Of a DNA stretch of 64,000 bases, positions 58,350-64,000 are shown piece after piece. Position 1 is the stretch's first letter. Each line of letters begins with the position of its first letter. The stretch is taken from the NCBI RefSeq assembly GCF_015352425.1, contig NZ_JADKNH010000002.1, positions 295,169-359,168 of the forward strand. The letters run 5' to 3'. The notes beneath the pieces were generated by a model. That model ran no database searches. It was not told where the DNA came from and saw only the letters and a program-made list of their open reading frames with translations. The DNA comes from Fusibacter ferrireducens (GTDB lineage Bacteria; Bacillota; Clostridia; Peptostreptococcales; Acidaminobacteraceae). The position numbers were made by a program, and so were the translations under genes.

Positions 58350-60143
58350 TCACTGTGTTATCGGAAGCGTTATGTTAAAGGCAACCCCTTTGCCGTATTC
58401 ATTCTCTATATCAATTTTTCCCCTATGCTTATTGACGATAATATCATATGCCATACTCAGTCCCAAACCACTTCCAGACCCTACTGGTTTAGTTGTGAAA
58501 AAAGGGGTAAAGATGCTATTTTCTGCATTTATACTAATACCACCGCCAGTATCTTGTATTTTACAATAGACATTTGATTGATCTGATTTTGTTTCAATAT
58601 ATAGCTTTCCTGTATTGGATTGTGAATTGTGTTTAATGGCATATATACTATTCAAAACCATATTCAACAATACCTGATTGATCTGACTCCCTATGCAAGT
58701 TATCAGAGGGATCTTCTCAAAATGTGTTTTCACTTCAACGAATTGCTTCAGCTCATTATTAGCCATCATCAATGTATTTTCAATGCCTTCATTAAGATCA
58801 TATTGGGAAAATTGTTCGCCTTGGTCTGCTTTTGAAAAAGCTCTTAAACTGTTTACAATTTTTGAAACTCTCAGAAGTCCCTCATCTATATCACCCAGGA
58901 GATCTTCCAAATCTTCAATGATTTCTTCAATAAAATATTTTTCTTGAAGTTCGTTTATTCTATTTATAGGGCCTTCGGTGTTGGCTTTGCCAATGACACT
59001 GTTTTTTAACGCCTCATAGGATTGATATATTTCTCCAAGTACGCCAACATTTTGCTTTAAGATATCAATATTGCTCAAAACATAGCTTAAAGGATTGTTA
59101 ATTTCATGTGCGACACCAGCGGCTAGCTGACCAATGCCCACCTGCTGCTCTCGTTGTATGATCTGTGACTGAGCTTTTCTAAGCAGTTCAAGCGTAGTCT
59201 CTAATTCTATGTTATACTCTCGGAGTTCTGCCTCAGCACGGCGCCTTTCAAAGGCATGACTAAAAATCTCTGAAGTCACTTTTAAAAGCACCACGTCCTC
59301 TTCAGTCCATTTGCCAACGTCATCTATGCCGTCAAAACCGATGAACCCTTTGAGCTCCTGCTTCATTAAGATCGGTAAAACCAACACTGACTTTACTTTT
59401 TGCTGCTCTAATACTTGTTTCTCCAGACGCGCTTCTTCTGGCATTAAACTGACATCTTTTATGTTAATGATCTCTTTCTTTTCAAGTTTCTCCATCCACC
59501 AAGGGAAGAGGTCGGCAGGCATGTTTTTTAAATCATCTATCTGAGACTCAACACCTTCCTTACACCATTCAAAGGTATTATTCATATGGTTTTTATCTGC
59601 ATCAAATTCAAAAATATAAGCTCTACTTGAATTGCTAAAACGGCCCATTTCCTCTAAAGAGGCATTGATCACTTGATCCACATCACTTATTGTGATGAAT
59701 CTTGAAGACAATGAAGCGATAAGTTGCTCAAAATCCAATTGATGACGTACCTTTATTTCAGTTTGCTTACGACTTTCAATAGACCAGCTCATCAAAGCTG
59801 CACCAATTAACATTCCCCCTTCTACAATAGGCGTAAAAGAAAATTCAAACCACTGAGTATTCCCGTAGCCTGTTAGATCAATATTTAGCTCAAAAGTATT
59901 TGCTGTGCCCTTTAAAACATTTTCAATCTCAGCTATCAAGATGGACTCTTCAGAATTCATAAAATAATCCATTATAAAACGACCCGTTTCCAATTTTAAG
60001 TTTGAGTAGCTATTAAACAGCTTTTCAGCGTGTTCATTAAAATATTGGATACAACCCTTCGCATTTAAGATTACAATAGTTTGAGTAAATGCATTCAGAA
60101 TACTTGATAATTTAGATTGACACACTAAATCTATTTTATTCAT
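58350..60143 (-). CDS. PAS-GAF sensor histidine kinase (hybrid-free)
   Basis: A 597-residue soluble kinase. Residues 10-125 are a PAS domain (ILNAFTQTIVILNAKGCIQY), about 140-315 a GAF domain (SDVDQVINASLEEMGRFSNS), followed by a coiled coil and the kinase core. The H box is GVAHEINNPLSYV, the N box NMVLNSIYAIK, and ATP-binding boxes are DTGGGI and GSGLGLSMAYDI. The ATG at 60141-60143 is 7 nt behind GAGG. It has no membrane segment and no adjacent regulator gene; it is upstream of, and may feed, the ANTAR protein or the NtrC-type protein. That link is only by position. Confidence 0.9.
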   Translation of the reverse strand: MNKIDLVCQSKLSSILNAFTQTIVILNAKGCIQYFNEHAEKLFNSYSNLKLETGRFIMDYFMNSEESILIAEIENVLKGTANTFELNIDLTGYGNTQWFEFSFTPIVEGGMLIGAALMSWSIESRKQTEIKVRHQLDFEQLIASLSSRFITISDVDQVINASLEEMGRFSNSSRAYIFEFDADKNHMNNTFEWCKEGVESQIDDLKNMPADLFPWWMEKLEKKEIINIKDVSLMPEEARLEKQVLEQQKVKSVLVLPILMKQELKGFIGFDGIDDVGKWTEEDVVLLKVTSEIFSHAFERRRAEAELREYNIELETTLELLRKAQSQIIQREQQVGIGQLAAGVAHEINNPLSYVLSNIDILKQNVGVLGEIYQSYEALKNSVIGKANTEGPINRINELQEKYFIEEIIEDLEDLLGDIDEGLLRVSKIVNSLRAFSKADQGEQFSQYDLNEGIENTLMMANNELKQFVEVKTHFEKIPLITCIGSQINQVLLNMVLNSIYAIKHNSQSNTGKLYIETKSDQSNVYCKIQDTGGGISINAENSIFTPFFTTKPVGSGSGLGLSMAYDIIVNKHRGKIDIENEYGKGVAFNITLPITQ

Positions 60144-60240
60144 AATCATACCTCATCTATCCATGTATCACATATTACCATTTTTAAACTCAACTTTCAC
60201 CCTACAGTGAATTTTATACCCATTTACCCAAAATTAAACT

Positions 60241-60283
60241 AAAAAAAGACTAGGTCATGATGCTGAATATCATTGACCTAGTC
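60241..60283 (-). terminator. Terminator of the AGCS symporter gene
   Basis: A 10-bp stem GACTAGGTCA/TGACCTAGTC (60248-60257 with 60274-60283) with an inner TGAT/ATCA, followed on the minus strand by T7. It lies 170 nt after the stop codon; that stretch shows nothing else. Confidence 0.88.
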
Positions 60284-60453
60284 CATTTAAAAGAAGAGAT
60301 TATACATTGTTTAATTATGAATCTTAGCGGCAGAAATCAACTTCATATCCCCATTCTCCTCTATGTCCATCTTATGCAGTTCATAGAAGAGATCTCATAG
60401 TAGACATTTGCCTAACATAGGGTTTAACGCTTGACATCCGTCTCTCTAACAGA

Positions 60454-61971
60454 TTATGCCACTTTATTCTTTTTTGCTTCTTTTTTCTCTGCTTGCTCCT
60501 GTACTTGTCTTTGTGCAGTCGCCTCATTTTTCTTTAAGTTTTTCATCCATAAATCTGCATTTTTAATGCCCAGTTTTTCTGGGTTAAAAACAGGATTCAT
60601 GCCCAGTTTCTTTTGAGCTTCAAAATCTCTAAGTGTTGCAACGCCAATTTTAGTCAAAAGTAAAATTGCAACGATATTCAACCAAGCCATCAAACCTACG
60701 CCAACATCACCTAGAGCCCATACAGCACCTGCTGAATTGATAGCGCCTACAAATGTCATAACAAGTAAAGCTATTCTTGCAATATTAAAGATTAATTTAT
60801 GATTTTTAGAATTTCTAAAGATGTAAGCCACATTTGACTCTGCATAATAGTAGTAAGCCATTAAAGTTGTAAAAGCAAAGAAGAACAATGCGATTGCAAC
60901 AAAGCCTTTACCAAGTCCAGGCATAAAAGAGTCAAGTGCCATTTGTGTAAATGCAGGTCCTGGAGTCACACCTGGAATATTTTCCACAAGCACGTTCCCT
61001 GCTGCATCATAGATATTGTACATTCCTGTAATTAGGATCATAAATGCAGTTGCAGAACATACAAATAATGTATCCACATATACTGAGAACGCTTGAACTA
61101 AACCTTGTTTAGCTGGATGTGTTACTTCTGCAGCACCAGCAGCCATAGGACCCGTACCTTGTCCTGCTTCATTGGAATAGATACCACGCTTAACACCCCA
61201 CATAATTGCTTGTCCAATAACTGCACCTGTTGCCGCTTTAGCACTGAGTGCATGAGAGAAGATTAAAGCGAAAATTGAAGGAATTTGACTAATATTTAAG
61301 ATGATTATGATCACTGCAACAATAATATAAGCAATTGCCATAAACGGCACGATTACTTCTGCAGCTTTACCAATTCTCTTTACACCACCAAAGATGATTA
61401 ACCCCAACAATGCTGCAACGATACCACCTGTTACAGGTGCTGGAATACTAAATGCTGTATCCATTGCAGTTGCAATACTATTTGCCTGTACGCCAGGTAA
61501 GAAAAATCCACATGAAATAATTGCTGAAACTGCAAATAAAACGGCATACCATTTTTGTCCAAGGCCTTTTTCAATATAGAATGAAGGCCCCCCACGGAAC
61601 TCACCATCCATCTCTACTTTGTACACCTGTGCCAATGCAGCTTCTATATAAGCTGATCCTGCACCTAGAAACGCAATTGTCCACATCCAGAATATCGCTC
61701 CAGGTCCACCAAACCCGATTGCTGTTGCAACACCAGCGATATTACCAGTTCCCACACGGCCACCCAGTGCCATTGCAAAACTTTGAAAAGATGAAACCCC
61801 ATTTTCTGAACTGTTGTCTGTGAACAATTGTTTTACCATGTCCTTAATAAGTCTCACTTGTGGAAAAAACATGATCAGCGAAAAGAATACACCTGCACCA
61901 AGACATAACCACACTAAATAATTAGACCAAATTAGATCATTAAGCACACCGACGATATCATTGAATGACAT
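60454..61971 (-). CDS. Sodium:alanine/glycine symporter, AGCS family
   Basis: A 505-residue sodium-coupled importer of small neutral amino acids with about 11 hydrophobic segments. Marks of the family are SFQSFAMALGGRVGTGNIAGVATA near residue 60, GAGSAYIEAALAQVYK and GVKRGIYSNEAGQGTGPMAA. The C-terminal tail is strongly charged. The gene stands alone between its own terminator and a sigma-54 promoter 80-100 nt upstream. The enhancer-binding protein encoded just upstream very likely controls it. Alanine or glycine is the expected substrate. Confidence 0.95.
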   Translation of the reverse strand: MSFNDIVGVLNDLIWSNYLVWLCLGAGVFFSLIMFFPQVRLIKDMVKQLFTDNSSENGVSSFQSFAMALGGRVGTGNIAGVATAIGFGGPGAIFWMWTIAFLGAGSAYIEAALAQVYKVEMDGEFRGGPSFYIEKGLGQKWYAVLFAVSAIISCGFFLPGVQANSIATAMDTAFSIPAPVTGGIVAALLGLIIFGGVKRIGKAAEVIVPFMAIAYIIVAVIIIILNISQIPSIFALIFSHALSAKAATGAVIGQAIMWGVKRGIYSNEAGQGTGPMAAGAAEVTHPAKQGLVQAFSVYVDTLFVCSATAFMILITGMYNIYDAAGNVLVENIPGVTPGPAFTQMALDSFMPGLGKGFVAIALFFFAFTTLMAYYYYAESNVAYIFRNSKNHKLIFNIARIALLVMTFVGAINSAGAVWALGDVGVGLMAWLNIVAILLLTKIGVATLRDFEAQKKLGMNPVFNPEKLGIKNADLWMKNLKKNEATAQRQVQEQAEKKEAKKNKVA

Positions 61972-62052
61972 TTCTTTACCCCCTATATAATCTTCTTGAA
62001 TGACGTCTACAAATCACCATGAGTTCTCATAGCAACCTGCGTATTATATAAG

Positions 62053-62068
62053 AGCAATTGTCATGCCA
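62053..62068 (-). promoter_or_regulatory. Sigma-54 promoter of the AGCS symporter gene
   Basis: Minus strand TGGCATG-ACAA-TTGCT: the GG and GC dinucleotides are exactly 10 nt apart, as in the -24/-12 consensus (TGGCAC-N5-TTGC). The start would be near 62042, about 70 nt before the AGCS ATG. Confidence 0.88.
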
Positions 62069-62116
62069 ACTTAATTTATTAAGGTTTTTCAACATTTATG
62101 TAATATAACTGTCATA

Positions 62117-62163
62117 TAAAAACGAGAAATTAACTTCCCGTTTGGAAATTTATTTCTCGTTTT
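62117..62163 (-). terminator. Terminator overlapping the end of the NtrC-type gene
   Basis: A perfect 12-bp stem (62119-62130 with 62152-62163) with an inner TTCC/GGAA stem, including the stop codon of the regulator. U-rich sequence follows on both strands. Confidence 0.75.
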
Positions 62164-63514
62164 TGATTTTAAATCTTTCAGTATCAATTTCAAGTTCTTG
62201 AATTTTATTAAAAAGTTGTCGCCTTGTGATATCCAAAAGCTCAGCTGCTTGAGTGAGATGACCTTCAGTGTGTTTTAAAATGCGTTCTATATACTGTTTT
62301 TCAGATTGACTGCGAAAAGCCTTTAAAGTATGAATTTGAAATTGAGTTCTATTTTTTTGATCTAGATAGAGATCTTCTTTCTTGAGAACGCCATCTGAAG
62401 ACAGTACGATCAATCTTTCTATCATATTTTTTAGCTCTCTTATATTTCCTGGATAGTCATATTGCAAAAGATAATCCATCAAATCATCGTTAACTGATTT
62501 AATGGTCTTTTTCATATCGTTTGCAAGTCTTGCAATGAAGAAATGAACCATTTGTGGAATATCCTCTCTTCGCTCTCTGAGGGGAGGAATTTCAAGTGCA
62601 AAAGTACTGATACGATAGTAAAAGTCTTCTCTGAACAACCCCGTTTGAATCATCTCTGAAATATTGCGATTGGTTGCACATACAAGTCTAAAATCCACGT
62701 CAATCAATCGATTTGACCCAATTCTTTCAATCCGTTTAGTATCTAATACCCTGAGCATCTTCACTTGCATATCCAGTGTGGCGTCGCCAATTTCATCTAA
62801 GAAAAGTGTCCCGCCTTCAGCCGATTCAAACTTGCCGATACGCGTCTCCGTCGCTCCAGTATAAGCGCCTTTTTCATGACCAAAAAGTTCTGACTCCAAT
62901 AGAGTCTTTGAATACGCATGACAATTGACAGGCACAAAATTCTTATCTCGTCTAAATGACTTTTCATGGATATAAGCTGCAAAAGCTTCTTTGCCTACAC
63001 CCGACTCGCCTAACAATAAAATATTGGCATTGCTATCAGCCACTTTGTCAATCATGTCTATGATTTTTTTCATTTTTGTATTCTTAGACATCATCAAATA
63101 CTGCCCTTTGACGGCCGGTTGACTCATTTTAAGGGACAATTCTGCTATCTTTTTAACCTTCTTGACCTCAAACAAGAGTTCTTCAGGATCGTGAGACTTG
63201 ATGTAGTAAGAAAAAGCGCCCTTTTTTATCGCATCTATGGCATTTTTAATACTCCCATAACCGGTGATGATGATCACCTCAGTATCCACATGATCCGTTC
63301 GAATCTTTTTGAGCAGTTCAAACCCATCGAGATCTTGCATAAAGAAATCACTTATTACGAGATCATAACTTTCCTGTTCAAGCATTTCAAGTGCATCCAA
63401 TGAACTGGTTGTCGTTTTAACCTGATACGATTCGCCTTCGAGAATCAGCTTTAAAACATCACAGTAATGTTGCTCGTCATCTACAATTAATATTCTAAAT
63501 CCACTGTTTTGCAT
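62150..63514 (-). CDS. NtrC-family sigma-54-dependent response regulator
   Basis: A 454-residue enhancer-binding protein. Residues 6-120 are a receiver (acidic pair DD, phosphoacceptor in LVISDFFMQ, Lys in YYIKSHDP). The AAA+ domain (about 146-370) has GESGVGKEAF (Walker A), ESELFGHEKGAYTGA with the GAYTGA loop that contacts sigma-54, and GTLFLDEIGD (Walker B). The Fis-type HTH (TQAAELLDITRRQLFNKIQE) is at 420-445. The kinase gene overlaps just upstream. Its obvious target is the sigma-54 promoter at 62053. Confidence 0.95.
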   Translation of the reverse strand: MQNSGFRILIVDDEQHYCDVLKLILEGESYQVKTTTSSLDALEMLEQESYDLVISDFFMQDLDGFELLKKIRTDHVDTEVIIITGYGSIKNAIDAIKKGAFSYYIKSHDPEELLFEVKKVKKIAELSLKMSQPAVKGQYLMMSKNTKMKKIIDMIDKVADSNANILLLGESGVGKEAFAAYIHEKSFRRDKNFVPVNCHAYSKTLLESELFGHEKGAYTGATETRIGKFESAEGGTLFLDEIGDATLDMQVKMLRVLDTKRIERIGSNRLIDVDFRLVCATNRNISEMIQTGLFREDFYYRISTFALEIPPLRERREDIPQMVHFFIARLANDMKKTIKSVNDDLMDYLLQYDYPGNIRELKNMIERLIVLSSDGVLKKEDLYLDQKNRTQFQIHTLKAFRSQSEKQYIERILKHTEGHLTQAAELLDITRRQLFNKIQELEIDTERFKIKNEK

Positions 63515-63516
63515 GG

Positions 63517-64000
63517 TTACGCCTCATTATCTTTCTTTAGATGAATTTTAAAGATTGTACCTTTACCTACTTTTGATTTCACTTCTATTTTGCCGCCAAT
63601 TTTATGGAGCTCATTATAGACAATATAGAGTCCTAAACCTGTGCCCTCTCCAACTTCCTTAGTAGTGAAAAAAGGATCGAATAATTTTGCTTTTGTACTT
63701 TCTTCAATACCAATGCCAGTATCAATAACGTGAATTGATGGGCCAGCGGCACCATTTTTAAGCCAAATGGTAAGTTGTCCACCATGCGGCATGGCATCTA
63801 AGGCATTGTTAATCAAATTGATCAGTATATGTTTCAATGATTCCTCTTGGATATTGATTTCAATATCTTCAAGGATCAATTGGCAGTTCATATGACTTTT
63901 ACTCATGAGCTTTTCATTTAATTGAATGACATTCTCTATCACTGATTTTAGGTGAATCAAGTGTGCCGAATCGTCTGATAACCTTGAAAAATTGAGAAGA
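63517..64000 (-). CDS. Sensor histidine kinase, NtrB type (partial, 5' part outside window)
   Basis: The C-terminal 160 residues of a kinase; the reading frame stays open to the window end (LLNFSRLSDDSAHLIHLKS...). The N box is HILINLINNALDAMPHGG, ATP boxes are DTGIGIEES, FFTTKEVGEGTGLGLYIV and the final strands GKIEVKSKVGKGTIFKIHL. The regulator gene starts 3 nt after its stop, so they form one two-component operon. A TTG or ATG start must lie beyond position 64000. The input domain and thus the signal are unknown. Confidence 0.92.
   Translation of the reverse strand, partial: LLNFSRLSDDSAHLIHLKSVIENVIQLNEKLMSKSHMNCQLILEDIEINIQEESLKHILINLINNALDAMPHGGQLTIWLKNGAAGPSIHVIDTGIGIEESTKAKLFDPFFTTKEVGEGTGLGLYIVYNELHKIGGKIEVKSKVGKGTIFKIHLKKDNEA

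Noticed and set aside
1-64000. tRNA, rRNA, CRISPR arrays, insertion sequences, integrases or phage genes
   Set aside because: None seen on either strand; repeats found are short and explained as operators or hairpins.

Overview
This is a low-GC, almost fully single-stranded (minus) 64 kb stretch of a chromosome that looks like an anaerobic, Gram-positive Firmicute of the class Clostridia. The reasons are AGGAGG-type ribosome sites, frequent TTG/GTG starts, diderm-free lipoprotein signals, FeoB with its Cys-rich partner, DUF438/hemerythrin and oxygen-binding di-iron (ODP) sensor proteins, AGCS and BCCT sodium symporters and an ANTAR-controlled glutamine synthetase. A Fusibacter/Acidaminobacter-like relative would fit, but the genus is a guess. 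I saw no rRNA, tRNA, CRISPR array, insertion sequence or phage gene. Only two real genes lie on the plus strand (a lipoprotein at 35.9 kb and a MATE exporter at 49.4 kb).

Layout. 0-2.6 kb: peptide ABC permeases plus a dipeptide epimerase, behind a promoter bracketed by two identical palindromes. 2.7-9.8 kb: a LacI-controlled oligosaccharide operon (LacI, GH3 glycosidase, binding protein, two permeases). 9.8-13.4 kb: an arsenic operon (arsR, acr3, arsC, arsP, thioredoxin-like protein). 13.4-16.9 kb: ECF sigma factor, MoxR ATPase, VWA/DUF2201 protein and a small unknown. 17-22 kb: NRAMP metal transporter and a Fur-boxed feoA/feoB system with two small accessory genes. 22-31.4 kb: the most unusual part, an operon-like set with a DUF2294 protein, an active-looking diguanylate cyclase, an ODP-GGDEF-like-REC sensor, a HEAT-fused membrane glycosyltransferase and a membrane-anchored glycosidase-like protein. 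The last three overlap by 4 nt each. 31.5-35.8 kb: flavodoxin, DUF438/hemerythrin/PAS sensor, DsrE protein, and acetyltransferases, one fused to a nucleotidyltransferase. 35.9-41.8 kb: SdrD-like lipoprotein and a siderophore/corrinoid-type ABC operon with a TiaS-like protein. 42-46.6 kb: small genes mixed with at least three decayed gene fragments. 46.6-54.5 kb: a secreted LysM phosphatase, MATE, a BCCT transporter with a 420-nt structured leader, MerR and GyrI-like proteins. 54.8-58.3 kb: amtB-glnA-ANTAR behind an ANTAR-type antitermination leader. 58.3-64 kb: a PAS-GAF kinase, an AGCS symporter behind a sigma-54 promoter, and an NtrC/NtrB-type pair.

How it works together. The window is rich in sensing and in RNA-level control. 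Oxygen/redox sensing (ODP, hemerythrin, flavodoxin, Cys-rich cyclase) sits beside a predicted polysaccharide synthase, suggesting an oxygen-tuned surface polymer. Nitrogen is handled by an RNA-binding antiterminator that controls its own operon, and alanine/glycine uptake by an enhancer-dependent sigma-54 switch. Several leaders carry terminators that overlap alternative structures or ribosome sites.
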